A DNA stretch of 64,000 bases. Origin: Eumeta japonica. Its lineage: Eukaryota > Arthropoda > Insecta > Lepidoptera > Psychidae. Below are positions 34,769 to 46,439 of this stretch, piece by piece; positions within the stretch are counted from its first letter, which is position 1, and each line of letters starts with the position of its first letter. The notes under the pieces are model-generated. The model was not told where the DNA came from and made no database searches. It saw only the letters and a list, made by a program, of their open reading frames with translations. The translations under genes and the position numbers were made by a program. Location of the stretch: positions 1 through 64,000 of the forward strand of contig BGZK01001402.1 in NCBI GenBank assembly GCA_005406025.1. Direction: 5' to 3'.

Positions 34769-36830
34769 GTTTTTTTTTTTTGACTTTCTCCTTGCGGCGA
34801 GAAAAGAATAAAACACCTAATGAGCTACCCACGCACCCGTGTGCGTGGGGAATGTTCGACTTTCACGGACTAAAAAACCCCCGAAAAACATGATGGTGAC
34901 TTTTGCAGTCAGCTAATGCTGTAGACAGCATGTAGACAGCACGACATACAGATGCCGTCGGTGCGTGACTCTCTTACGGGTGATCCATTCGGATCTCCTC
35001 GGTATAGGGAGTCACGAAGAGTCACGACACGGGTCGGAACCTTTAAGTGACGCCGGTGTGCGGAGAGCACCGTGGGAGTTAAACCATTGAAGGTTGACTG
35101 ATTTAGGGACCTACTCCTATTCCATTAAATTTTCAAGGGCTTTGTTTAATTCTTCAACCTCAGCAGTGAGGTAATCTGGCGGGTCTAAGAGGGCTTTACG
35201 TGGCCTTCTAAGAAAATTGTTTGCAGGAGAAGCTTCGTACGAGGCTGCAGCTGAAATTAGTGGATTAGGGTGATTAATCGCTGTATTGAAGAATCGCTCT
35301 GATGCGTCCTTCATATATTTGGAAAGTGTAGGGAGTCTAAATCTCTATGGAGGACAGGGTTCTTGACGTACCATTGCGCGCCAGTCGCTCTTCTACAAAA
35401 TTTATTTTGAATGACCTGAAGGTCGTCAAGCGCAGTCGGGGCGGCGTAAGCAAAAACTGTACACGCGTATATCATCACCGGCCTTATGCACATTGTATAT
35501 AAAGTACGCTTATTTCTTAATGACATCTTGCTCTTCCTACCTATCATACTGCTCAGGCGTGACATGTAGAAAATAGCAAGTTTCCTAACACGCTGGATAT
35601 GATCCCTGAAGTAGAGATGTTTATCCAACGTGATTCTTAAATATTTGTAGTTATGTTGCCATGGAATGGAAGCATTTGATATGAGAAGGGTAGGGGCATT
35701 ATAAGGGTCAACAAGTATCCTCTTAATATTGCTAAAATCGAGATAGATGGCAGCTGACTTATCCGAGTTGACCTCTAACCTCCAAAGTTGAAACCATTGC
35801 CTCAGCTCGTCAATGGCCCTTTGGAGGCGAGGTATTATATGATTAAAACTAGTACTGCGTAGAAATAGTGTTGTATCTTTCGTTAATAGAGCTAATTGCC
35901 TATTTTCGGATGCGGAATGTCATTAATGTATACGGAGTACAATAAAGGAGAGAGCGTGGAGCTTTGAGGTACTCCCGCTCTTATGATTTTTTTTGGAGGA
36001 GATGATATGTTCGTGGCGAAATACGAAATGTTTATTACTAATGTATTTATTTATAATTAACACTAGACGATCTAGCATCTCTAAGGTGTGCAATTTGTGA
36101 ATTAAGCCAGCGTGCCAAACCCTATCAAAGGCCTTAGCTACATCAAAAAATACTGCCACGGTTTTGTGTTTCCTTTTAAAACCCTCCGATATATATTCGA
36201 CCAGTCGGAAGGCTTGTTGGGGACATGAATCGTGGGGACGAAAGCCAAACTGTTCGTCAATAATAAGGCCTTTTTTGATTAGGTGGTCGCTTAGTCGCGA
36301 CTTGAGGATTTTTTCGTATAGCTTACTGAGACTGCTCAATAAGCTGATGGGCCTATAACTAGCTGGGAGGTTGGGTGATTTCCCCGGTTTTGGAAGACCG
36401 ATGAAAACGGCATCCTTCCACACCTCGGGAAAGTAACATTTTTTTAAGCACGTATTAAATATTGCAACTAAGAGTGCCAATAGTGGCGAGGAGAAACACT
36501 TTATTGCTTTTACCATCGAGGTTCGGAGCTTTTCTAGTTTTGATATTTTTGACGAGTCTTTTGACCTCGTCTTACGTGATTGGATCCAGATCGTCTTTTG
36601 GGTTGAGGGAGATTTTCTGAAAAAATTCCTTCTCAATCCGAGATGTGTGTAATGGATCGTGAGCATTGAGCATTACTTTTCAATGCTGTTGGCTACACAC
36701 TCAGCTTTCTCCCGATTTTCGAACGCGAGCGTATTATCGGGGTTCTTGAGGGCGGGTACGGGCTCGTAGCTGTCCGATTTGAGAGCTTTAGCAGAAGTGC
36801 TCCAGCTTATATAGACGGGAGTGCATTACC
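34769..36830 (-). mobile_element. 5'-truncated Jockey-type LINE
   Basis: On the - strand it runs from about 36830 (NREKAECVANSIEK, upstream of the reverse transcriptase) to an A-run, seen as T at 34770-34781 on the + strand. The order is RT fingers and palm, a thumb or C-terminal region, a short 3' UTR and poly(A). That is the layout of a 5'-truncated LINE copy. It is about 2 kb long and degenerate. Confidence 0.85.
35117..36790 (-). pseudogene. Jockey-type LINE reverse transcriptase, broken
   Basis: Reverse transcriptase of a non-LTR element, for target-primed copying of LINE RNA. Blocks in order: PEVWKDAVFIGLPKPGKSP, SYRPISLLSSLSKLYEK and IIDEQFGFRPHDSCPQQAF (36400-36190); VAVFFDVAKAFDRVWHAGL (about 36165-36108), which carries the first catalytic Asp. 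Then WRLEVNSDKSAAIYLDFSN (about 35795-35735), RDHIQRVRKLAIFYMSRL (35605-35560) and RRPRKALLDPPDYL (35215-35170). Frameshifts lie near 35925, between 35640 and 35720, and near 35315. The (Y/F)ADD box expected between IPHPKIGN and LALLTKD (35915-35880) is missing, apparently through a small deletion. The element cannot code for active enzyme. Confidence 0.88.
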
Positions 36831-36839
36831 CCCTTTACC

Positions 36840-37700
36840 GTGTGGCCGACTAGGGGCCCCCGCAGGAGGATCAATCTTATTTTACTTTATTAAAATTGTT
36901 AAAATTATAAATCATACGATTATCTCAAAATTAATACACAATCATTTACAATAAATATTCAATTATAGACCGTGTCCGTGTTTTTATATTAATATAGAGC
37001 GCCTAAATAGGTTACCTGCGGACACCCTAAACTGTTCTTATCCTTTTTTTCCTTTGTTTCTCTATGGACTTTCGTCTTTTATATCCTCCATGTGTGGTAG
37101 CGAGCTGGCTGTATGCCCTAAATGCCTAACTTTCTTAATTTTGGGTCACACAGCCATACGATTCCGGTCGGATAATCCGACCAACGGTCCGGATACATCT
37201 ATCGAGTATCTCATAGGACATACTGACAGCCTACAGGATATGTAATGAAACGAATATGTTCATTAAACATTTCCGAGAAAATGAGACACATAACAATAAC
37301 TATTCTTTATTGCCTGTCTAAAATCTATCTCAGGTGCTCGCATCGTTTATCCCCACTTTACCTGTTACGTATACCTGTCACTCACTTAAGGATGATGCAA
37401 TACTTTGCGTTATTGCATCATGCATTTATTTCTATGTGCATTCCTTATGTTATCTTTCATACAGCAACAAGCCGAACTTTAATTAATATGATTATGAAAT
37501 TACATTGATAAAATTCTATATATTTGGAACTAGATGAGTTCTCAGATTTACTAGAAATCATTTGACGCTAGCACATTTTCTTACCTGCCTTTTACTTTCG
37601 TCGAAACAGATCAAAGCTAAACTGTATATACACTGATTTGTAGTGTTGGTGACGCCGACTACCGGCGTACACATCGAATAAATAATATCAATCCATTCCA
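36840..37700. other. No gene recognised
   Basis: Short unrelated frames at 37054-37508 (+) have no splice support or family resemblance. The segment 37120-37240 has moderate GC content and may be an unrecognised repeat. Confidence 0.35.
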
Positions 37701-37733
37701 ATCATATTCGGTGCTTGACAAATATGAAGCAAA

Positions 37734-37990
37734 TTGAAATCAAGCACTGCACTGTGCTATCTCATTGTGTTCGCAAATACACACGTCTCGGGCCTGACGG
37801 GCGCGCTGACGAGTTTGCGGCTCGGGCGCTGCACCGCCGTCGCCGCCTGCGCCGCCGCCGGCTTTTTGATTATCGCGGGCACGAATTTACATATCTGTGG
37901 CCACCGTATCTGTCTCGTCGGGCTGGTCGTGATTATAATATATATTCACGTCATGTCGGGTCGATTTCATATCTATGTCCTATTTCATTG
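37734..37990 (+). CDS. Isolated exon-like frame resembling an MFS sugar transporter (TM2-TM4 region)
   Basis: The frame reads SGLTGALTSLRLGRC, then TAVAACAAAGFLIIAGTNLH, then ICGHRICLVGLVVIIIYIH. This resembles the sugar-porter pattern G-x-L-x-x-x-x-GRR, a hydrophobic helix with GW/FLLI-A--N, then GR-hhhG (for example insect Tret1-like proteins). There are two or three clear hydrophobic helices, and codons strongly GC-ending at 37795-37880, as in the Gr last exon. However, the second Arg of GRR is Cys, and the usual Gly-rich continuation after GR is replaced by IIYIH. No clean acceptor or donor and no other MFS exon (for example PESP or PETKG motifs) was found. It could be a lone exon of a gene with long introns, a pseudogene fragment, or a coincidence in a GC-rich island. 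Confidence 0.33.
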
Positions 37991-38029
37991 ACTACACAGT
38001 TGTCTATGATTCGATGAAAACTTGACTGA

Positions 38030-39235
38030 CAGTTATTAATTTTAGATGATTGCATTATATCATTAAGTACATTATTTCAGGATAAACTTATTTATTATTA
38101 GATTAAAGACAACGAGATTTCCAATTACTTTTCTATCCCTATTTAAAAGGTGTGTGCAATAGTATCTTGCTTGATGTCGCACAATTATTACTATTTTGCG
38201 AATGTACTTTACATAAGTATAGTTCTGATGTAATCGATAAAAATGCAGAAATACGGGTGACTTTTCTGGATTTTATTCCTAACTCCACAAAAAGAAATAT
38301 CTAAAAATTACGAAAACATGGAACAAATAAATTAACAGCTATGTGTTGTTGTATGTGTTATATGGATTCGTAGTTGACAATATAAGTACAAATGGAACTT
38401 TGGTTCTCATTTATTTGGAATTAAACTTCGAGATGAAATCGGTAAAAAGCATTTTTAATAATATAATTAATTTAAGGTATATGTTTAGTATATCCGCCCG
38501 CTTCGCTAGTCATCAATTAACATTTAGCAATGATTGTTCGTTTTTATGTTTCAAATATGCCCACGGTTTCGCTCGTGTATGTAGAGAATAAACCCATTCA
38601 TTTTCAATATCGGCCGTCCTCGACATCAATTGTAATCCCAATCACGGTCCCGTCGTCGACGTCAATTCTGGTGCCGTTTGTCAAGTTCGATTCCGATTCC
38701 GCTACTCCAATAACAGTCTTTTTCAATCTTAGTCCTGCCTTGGCCATGGATGTTAATGACACCATTTTTATTGGTATTTATATATTTTTTTTATATAAAG
38801 ATTAACCTTGTTTTGTAATATAATATAACCTTATTATATATTAATCTTATGTCCCATTTCAGAAAAATATATATCTGTATGCGAAATTTGATAACAATCT
38901 GTCCAGCCGTCGGCGTACGACTAACGTCCATACAAACATACTTATAAATTTTTGTATTATAAATACATTATAACTGTCTAATGTATTATAACTATCTAAT
39001 AAATATACTATTATCACTATAACTATCTACAAACGATTCCGCGTTGATTGGTCATGGTCCCATGCCAATGCTTTCTGTAGTTTCCGAGGTGGTTACTGAC
39101 TATGAAGTGACTGAAGCGAACAAAATGTAATGTACATGCGTGTAAAACATATAGACATAATCTCTATCGTGACAAAATTTACGTATTTGTTTTCCTTTTC
39201 AATCGGATTTGTATTAATTCAGAATATTATGTGAA
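38030..39235. other. No gene recognised
   Basis: AT-rich. It contains a degenerate CGATTCCG-type stretch at 38620-38705, similar to 32140-32510. Frames at 38343-38805 lack support. Confidence 0.4.
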
Positions 39236-39239
39236 TAAA

Positions 39240-40420
39240 TCAGTGGCATAACTAGGTGACCCAAGGCCCTAGTGCAAAAAAAAAAACTAGGGCTTTAACT
39301 GAACTTTTTAGGTCTTAACAAATAAAACTATAAATAAATATTAAATACTTTAAAGGCATAAAGCTACTCTATCATATTTCTTTATTCAAATTCATCAGTT
39401 CCTTATGGTATATTGTAGAGAACAGTAAACTTACTATATGTATGTGCACGAGTGTCTTGTGTGAGCTTCAGTGATCGCTTAGGTTCTACAGGTGAAGAGT
39501 TTAGGAACATATACTTGGACTTATAATATTGGTATTAAGTAATAAAATAAATAAATCAAAAGCTTTGTGTACTTATGTATGTAAAACACTTTATTGTATT
39601 TAAAAGTTAAAAATAATTTATATACTGACAGTTATATGAAACTTAGTTACTATGTCTGACTAATGACTAATGACAATGAAATTTAGTTTATGATTTCCCT
39701 AGGCTTCATTTTCGTAAAAGTACCAATGAATTAAATCTGGAATTGATGTGGCTTTTGTTTTTGTTTGCTATTAGCGATAAATGTTGGAATCCAGCTTGGT
39801 CCATAGTATTCTTTCAATTTATTTTTAGTTTTTTTTTAATTTGCTAAATAATCTTTCATCTTATGCAGAATTAACAGGAATTAATGAAGTAGGGACATAA
39901 CTATAAATACTTCAGTTAAGTTGTTTTCTAGCACTCCATATTTTTTCAATATTACTTTATAGAATTGATGAATAAGCCATGACTTAGTTAAGTCAGATAG
40001 AAGTAAGTGATAAATAATAAGAAATTGAAGAGAAAAGTTGGCGTGTATTATATCAGAATATTTATTTTGAATTGGTTTCACTTTTGTAGTAAAGTTGTTT
40101 AATATATAACCAGTAAAAATGTTGGTGTTAGTTGAATATTTGCCTGACTATATTCGTACCAGTAAAACGTGCATTTGATTGGGTTATTATTAAGTCTAAT
40201 ACATTCTCGAAAATATAATTTTAAATATTTCTTCCCAGTCTCGAAGTCGGTAATCGGAAAGTATTTTATCAAAATATTTTTTAACTTTTCTTTGTCTTTT
40301 TTTCTTCAAAAAATAATTCTTCCGCTGTTATCTGTGATATGCAGACATCATCATCGGCGTCAGTATCTTCAGGTACAATAATTATTGAATTTTCTTTCGT
40401 AGGTTTTTTAACTAGCACTG
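39240..40420 (-). pseudogene. hAT-like transposase remnant
   Basis: On the - strand, many-times-broken frames read PEDTDADDDVCISQITAEEL (about 40378-40320), DLIITQSNARFTG (about 40195-40158), YVPTSLIPVNSA..ERLFSKLK (about 39895-39840) and LKEYYGPSWIP (about 39815-39785). The last blocks resemble the C-terminal hAT dimerisation region (S-A-ERxFSxLK) of ZMYM/DUF4371-type transposases. The edge CAGTGGCATAACTAGG (39240-39255) is like hAT ends, and is followed by CCAAGGCCCTAGTGCAAAA. No matching right end was found. Confidence 0.45.
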
Positions 40421-40734
40421 CAGTGGCCAATATAAAAATATTTGGACAAAAATTGCTTTAGAAGACTAAATAAAAAATTTTTGTAAATTTTGGGTAACTA
40501 TTTTTCTTTTCTGGATTTGTTTGCGCTTAAATACAGCACTAGATTTTTCATTTATCTATAACTTTAGTTCTCTAATTTATCCAAAATTATTATGTTACAG
40601 GTAAAAAGAAACGCAATTTAATGCTATGCTACAAAACATAGTTGGGAAATCCTCGTCAAACATTTTATATCGATTGTTCGGCACGATCAGTACATGGCTG
40701 TTGTACGCGCCAAGTCATTGTGTATGTTTTTGTT

Positions 40735-40930
40735 TCCCATATTATCTCCCGTACGTAACTTCGACATCGCGGCTTGGGCGATGACGGCCACCCGCGCCGG
40801 GCACACGCGCGTCCGCCCCGTGTTATTTAAATCTACACGCGTATAAATGTCCCGAGTCGCCGGTGAGGACCGGCGAGGGGGCGTTGCTCTCCTCCGCGGC
40901 CTGCGGGTACGTGCAATTCTATTCTTCAGG
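40735..40930. promoter_or_regulatory. GC-rich island
   Basis: GGCCACCCGCGCCGGGCACACGCG and GCCGGTGAGGACCGGCGAGGGGGCG in AT-rich DNA. Open on both strands because of composition; no convincing protein. Candidate regulatory island. Confidence 0.25.
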
Positions 40931-41385
40931 GCATCTCCTGAATTGTGGTCCATGATCGTTCCGAATTGTCTAATCTGAATTGTATGCTGAATTCACCGGT
41001 TTACTTGGGCGCACTTAAACAACATATCCGCAAAAAAAGGGAAAGGTGAATATCGTAATTTGTCCTGCGCCCTCTCGCCCCTGCGAGACAATATTTGCCA
41101 CTCGAGCTGTAGTAATATTACAATATACAAAAGAATAACGTTTCTCCAGTAAAAATATTTTTATATAATATACGGAAGTTAAAATACATACATTCATTGT
41201 TTCAAGTGTCAGCTTACAGAAAAAAAAAATAATTGTAAATAATATAAAATTTTATATAAAAGATTTTTGTTGTAATAATATTTGAATTTATTTAATGGTT
41301 TATTTTTATAAACTGTTTCCTTATTGTCTTAACCCGCTAAATGTGACGGTGAATTTTTAAAAGTGGCAATACTGCACAAATAAAA

Positions 41386-41460
41386 GAAAGAATTCAGCGG
41401 AATTCCCTACGAGTTTCGAACAGAAGTCGAAACTTGTTGGGAATTTCTCTGTATTCTTTC
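41386..41460. repeat. Imperfect hairpin with arms of about 30 bp
   Basis: GAAAGAATTCAG...GGAATTCCCTACGAGTTTCG pairs with CGAAACTTGTTGGGAATTTC...TGTATTCTTTC; several mismatches. Foldback scrap. Confidence 0.6.
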
Positions 41461-41469
41461 AAATGAGTT

Positions 41470-43190
41470 GCCATGATTAAAGTCGTATTGCAACTTATTT
41501 TATTTAGGTTTCGGAGGTTGAAGAATTTTTTGCTAATTCAATATGAGGTTTGCTGGGCAGTGTTCGGGACACCATGAGCTCAGGGGCCTCGGTGCACGGC
41601 ACTGTCTAGCTCTCCGATAGCTACGCCATGTGATAGTTCTGATAAGATGTGGAAGACAGATATGATGATGGCCGGCTTTCCTACTCCTATGAATTCAGTA
41701 ATCATTATGAAATCGTAAGAGATTGTCCACTACGCGAAATTGAGAAAAGAAAAATAAGCACTATTAAAATCATTTTGCCTTTTGTAACGTCCTTAATTTT
41801 TAGTAATGTAATAAAAAGCTATTATTACATTAGTTTATTAATGAGCAACCAAAAAATATTACAGTGAACGTATATGAACGCATCATTGTAAAATTCAATC
41901 ATAAGTTTGTTCATAGAATGCCACTTAACCCGTTTACATTAGAAATCGGTTTGATTTAGATGTTTGTTAATCAAATAATTACTTAATAACATAGTACCAT
42001 TTTTGAAAAGTAACTGGTTAGTTAGTTGACAAAAAAAAACCCTAACGGCTGTTAGGGGTTTTTTTTTTGTCAAATAGGCAATAAGCTTTATTAATGAACC
42101 AAATTGTTGAGCTAGTGTTTACTTCTTGACTATAATTTTGTTAAAACACTAAAGCTTTTATAACAAATACAGTCTGAAAGTCTACAGTTGCACTTAACGC
42201 ACATTAGTTGAAATAAAAGGTTCTTACGGTGGATCGTAGAGCCGAGGTTTACTAACTTAGTAGATATTTCAGGCCAGATTAAGAGCTCCTAGAGCGAGTC
42301 CTGTGGTGCCTATGAGCCGTCTCCGTAAGCAGCTATTCGCATGCAAATGCGTTTTCTGCATCGCCATACTATCGCTTAGCTTTGCTTGGAGACTAGCGTC
42401 ACGACGTGAATTGCTCGTCTAGACGGCCTAAATATGTTTCTTCTATAGCTTTAGTATTGATAAATGGTGTATCACGACGTTTTACAAGTTTTCAAAGCAA
42501 GCTAACAACTATCAAATATTTTTTGCCAAACGCATTTTGTATTTATAATATTATTTAATTAGTATCGCAAATGATTATCATATAATATCTACGTGGTTAG
42601 TATTGCGAATAAAACAAATAAACATGATGTGTAAATACAGTGTCATTGATGTTGAACCGACAATAAGTTCTAGAAGTAGGTGAAGAATCATTGTCCCTTT
42701 TTAAAAAAATGTTTGTATATTTATTAAAAAAAAGGAAAATTTAGAAGTATTAAATTTCAACCAGAAACGGCCACTGGCCGGTAGTGCACAATGTTCGCGG
42801 CGGGCGCGCTACGGCGGGCGCGGCGCGCTCCGCCCAAACAGGTAACTGAATTTCAGTTTCACCGCCAATTGACTCTGATGTTTCCTTTTAAGGAACAAAA
42901 GTAATATTGCTGTTAGAATCTAAGCTACTTTACTTGAAAGTAACTCTGTAAGTTTTAATACATTGTAAGATATAAAATGCATAGCCATTGTATTTAATTA
43001 AATTTTAAACTATATATTATATGAGTAAGCTGCAGATTCAAAGGAATTAATGATTATTGAAAATTACAAAGAATTTTTAATAATCATTCATTTTTTTTTT
43101 TTTCAATCTAAATGGATATAATTACTTTTCTTCCCAGAGTTCATCCAATTAAATAACGTTAGTTACAAAATAATTTTACGGTAATAATAT
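41470..43190. other. No gene recognised; hairpin and GC-rich patches
   Basis: Contains the hairpin 42026-42073, a GC-richer stretch at 42235-42430 with CGCATGCAAATGCG, and a short GC-rich patch at 42770-42840. No frame supported by splice sites. Confidence 0.4.
42026..42073. repeat. Hairpin: A-run/CCCTAAC against GTTAGGG/T-run
   Basis: TTGAC plus a 9-A run plus CCCTAAC, loop GGCT, then GTTAGGGG plus a T-run plus GTCAA. The arms end in TTGAC/GTCAA. It resembles a rho-independent terminator, but in an animal genome it is more likely a tiny palindromic element. Confidence 0.7.
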
Positions 43191-43199
43191 AATTCCAGA

Positions 43200-43410
43200 G
43201 GCAAAGCTGGTAAATTTGATATCTAATTGTTTGAATTTGTGGACATATACTACTGTACATAATAAAGATTTAGACAATGAGGTCTTACAGCCTGAACTAT
43301 TTGTAACCAACAGGAGCGATCTTTATCAAATTGCCAGTCCGTTTAGTGGGAGCTCATTCAGCATTGCATTAAGAAGTTTGCTTCTTGATTACTACTTGAG
43401 AACTTTTTAG
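43200..43410 (+). pseudogene. Possible LINE endonuclease fragment
   Basis: The frame NKDLDNEVLQPELFVTNRSD followed by ...SGSSFSIALRS is compatible with the LINE endonuclease stretch (I-x-NSEL...VxRxDR...GGGVLIAL). The catalytic Gly-rich motif is damaged. A short, weak match. Confidence 0.25.
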
Positions 43411-43859
43411 TTATTGGTTCACCGAATCAAGTAACTTGCTCATTGCCAGTTCAATTTATTGATTTTATTAGTTACGCAAATTACTCTTGTCCTTCTACAG
43501 ATTTCTACGTTGAAACGGAGAAAGAAACTCAGAGTACAGCTTTTCCCACCATATGTTCAGTAACTCTGAGCTGTTCATGAGTCCAACAATAAGAGATTAT
43601 ATTTATGACACATATTATCAGTAATAATATATTTTGTTCAAAAATTTCGTATAGACTCTGAGATATGTTAGAGTCTGAGGTAACGTGTGTTAAACTTGAA
43701 AATGCTGTCACAGACAGTACTCTCCTAATCTAATGTGTAATCTTTCTATTAGACTTCAATATTCCTAATAAGATAGCCTGTTCTGAGTATAAGCATTTGT
43801 CAACAAATTTTCTATAATCAGAGACAACGTGAGAATTTGACACATTTATTTTTTTTATA

Positions 43860-45000
43860 GAAGTTTCGAGGGAGCAAGTCAGCCACCAAAAAATTAGTAA
43901 ACACCGCCTTCTATGACACTCGTAATTCTAAACAAGTCATCAATGCGTTGCCGGCTTTTTGGGTAGGAATAGAATATCTGATGAAAAGGCGAGTTGGTTA
44001 ATGGAAAAAAGTGGGAGGAAGGAGGGGAAATGGACCAAACTTTTTTCGAACTCATGTTCAGTTTTGGAATCCAATTTCTGAAAATCTTTACGAGGATTTA
44101 TGAGTATAGTACTGAAGTCATTCAATAATCCTCCCATTATGACCTTTCAATAAGACTACGTCATCGGTACATCGATTATGACTTCAGATTTTATAATACA
44201 GCTTTCTGAGAAATTATAAAGATAGAGAGCATCTTTTTCAAGGGACGGAGGATTGACGGTATATGCCCAGATCCCAAATCTGTGGAAACTGGTGTCTCTC
44301 AAGGTTGTGTATTGCTTTCTACCCTTAGTGTCATACCGATCAGGATCTCTAGTGTCGACATATCGAAAAACTTTCGCGATCATATGGAGAGCAAAGTAAA
44401 GTAAGCATCTTAAAAGTTAGGAGCATTATATAGCACCCAATAGTATTTCTATCTGGTCCATTGCCTTACACTTTACAAGGTATTTCAATATAAAGTTCTG
44501 CTTCTGGACTGCATCTAATGTCGAGCATTTTGAATCGGTGACCATGTAGTATTAGGTCATAGGAAGAGACGTAGTATCTGCTACGATACGATACGAAGCG
44601 ATAGTATATACTATGAGAAGTGCTCTGAAGAGCTATTCAACCCCATTCCTGCCGCTGATTTCCATCATCGTTCTGCTCGCCAAAAATAGCAGCATCGCTA
44701 TCTTGATATGCGTATCACTGTACGCTTCATGCGCTACTTTCTGTCACGGAACTTTGGATCTATCTACCACTAGCGGTATTGCCAATGGAATTAAGACAAG
44801 GGAGTCTTCAAGGAAGAAGTATGTTCTTTCTCAAAAAGTAGAACGCTCTTTTTGAGGTTTCGGGTGTCTGAGGACAGCGGTACCACCTATAACACTCTGG
44901 TGGCTCTGGTTTGCCCGTTCAAAATGCTTTAATAAAAGCTTAGAAACGGATAAAATGTTATAGTATTAATAATAAAAAAAACGTAAAATAAAGTGTTTTT
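43860..45000. repeat. Dispersed repeat scraps
   Basis: ATGCGTTGCCGGCTTTTTGGGTAGGAATA (43942-43970) and GGTGTCTGAGGACAGCGGTACC, then GGTGGCTCTGGTTTGCCCGTTC (44864-44920), read like parts of widespread lepidopteran repeats. GGTTTGCCCGTTC recurs at 53620-53635. No intact element. Confidence 0.35.
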
Positions 45001-46075
45001 GATTATAAAATGCTTTAAAATCAATAAAAAAATTTAAAATCTTACCTTTGACTTGCGACTGGAGTTTACCATGCTAGTTTAAATACTTTTTTAGTTGTCA
45101 AATTCTTTTTTATAAAATATGTAATATAATTAGTAATAAATTTTATAAAGAATTTCTTTAATGGCTTCCAGTCGAAGGGTCACAGTACATAGTAGAAAAA
45201 AATAAAATTGGAAAAATGTCACTAATACAGGCCAAGGGTACAAAAATTATCTTAGTCATGCAGGTAAATGTCAAAAAGCTTAGTGGTACTAGGCTTCTAA
45301 GAGGAAATCATCTCGCGGAAAGTGCGATCAAACAAGAGTGGGGGGAAAATTCGTCACTGGATGTCCCACCTCCGGCGTACAGAAGGCAAAAGAGAATGAT
45401 GTAGTTGTTTTAGTCCTCTTAAGCTCAGGAACCTTAGACTTGGAACATTCTGACATTTAGAGGTCGTAAGTGGTGCGTCGAGTATCTCTTTAGATGTATA
45501 CGACCACACAAGGTAGGGTTTTCGCTTAGCGGGTAAACCATCATTGCTGGCAATCGGTTACATTTACATGTCGGGTATCTATAATAAAAGTATTCCTAAA
45601 CAAATTGCTTCAATAAATCCAGAATGAAATCAGGTTTTTGCATTCCAAACACGTAAAATCAAATAATCATTCTAATCTATTTTATTCAGTTATCAGAATA
45701 TTATTTACATGGTCAAAAAATTATAAAAACGTTTCTTTCAGATAGGATTTGGAAAAGTTTTGTCTTTATTTTCAGTTTATTGGCAATAGGCATAGCAAAT
45801 CACAAGACATCGTGATGTGGACCGAGAATGTTTATCTTATTAGCGAATGAAATCTAAATAAATATACACAACATGTTAGTCTTGGTAAGTTTAAATATGC
45901 ATTTCAATAAGACGATGCGATGCAACAAAAAAATAGTTTATAAAAGTCATCGTAATAATATGCTTATTTAATTGAATATTAAATGACTGTGTTTTAATCA
46001 AGATGCACTCAATGACTGCAGTAATATGTAGTGAACTCGCACAGTCGGCCTATATTACAGTCAGAGCACGTAGGC
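45001..46075. other. No gene recognised
   Basis: A decayed frame at 45216-45404 (GTRLLRGNHLAESAIKQEWG, followed by ...PPPAYRRQKRM) looks like transposon-derived sequence rather than a host gene. The remainder is AT-rich. Confidence 0.35.
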
Positions 46076-46079
46076 GAGC

Positions 46080-46397
46080 GACAGCGGCGCCGTTCAAAAT
46101 AAGAGAGCGCAGCCTGTCCGCCGCCGAGGCACTTCATTAGCTCGTTGTCGCGTTGCGCCGGAGCCGCCGCCGCTTAACCGAGTTCCACGTCATGGGCCAA
46201 AACAAACACGATGTATTCCAATTTCTAAAGTTCGTTCTCGAGTTCACAGGCGACAAAGTTGTGTTCGAGCTCGTCTCGGATTTTCGAGCCGCTACACAAA
46301 TAATTTAATAATTTTTCTTAACATCGACCTTTGTTGTCGGCACTGCCTCGTTATGATCGTCGTTCTGTGAGAAGTCTGCCCGAGCATGGAAGCAATT
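46080..46397 (+). other. Candidate 5' exon (mainly 5' UTR) with start codon and splice donor
   Basis: A GC-rich block (46070-46200) starts after AT-rich DNA and passes through low-repeat sequence. It ends ATG GAA GCA ATT TTA G|gtaata at about 46386-46402, that is MEAIL plus one base and a good donor. Two short upstream frames precede it: a 38-codon one at about 46191 (MGQNKHDVFQFLKFVLEFTG...) and a 5-codon MIVVL. This layout (GC-rich leader, uORFs, short coding start, donor) is typical of the first exon of an animal regulatory gene with a long first intron. No downstream exon was recognised in the window. Confidence 0.3.
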
Positions 46398-46439
46398 TTA
46401 GGTAATAAAGAAAAAAAAAAGGTTTATCGTGTAACATAC

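Noticed and set aside
37715..38017. Arg-rich frame (RALHRRRRLRRRRLFDYRG) overlapping the MFS-like frame
   Set aside because: It is the shifted reading of GCC/CGC-rich codons. The hydrophobic frame is the more protein-like of the two, so this one was treated as a shadow.
40840..40930. CPESPVRTG on the + strand, recalling the PESP motif of sugar transporters, 3 kb after the MFS-like frame
   Set aside because: The residues on both sides do not follow the sugar-porter pattern (no hydrophobic helix before PESP), and the match is explained by GC-rich composition.
40687..40953. Arg-rich 88-codon frame on the - strand
   Set aside because: Same reason: GC-rich island without codon structure or splice support.
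42026..42073. Rho-independent terminator
   Set aside because: Structure fits, but the window is clearly from an animal nuclear genome with no operon nearby.
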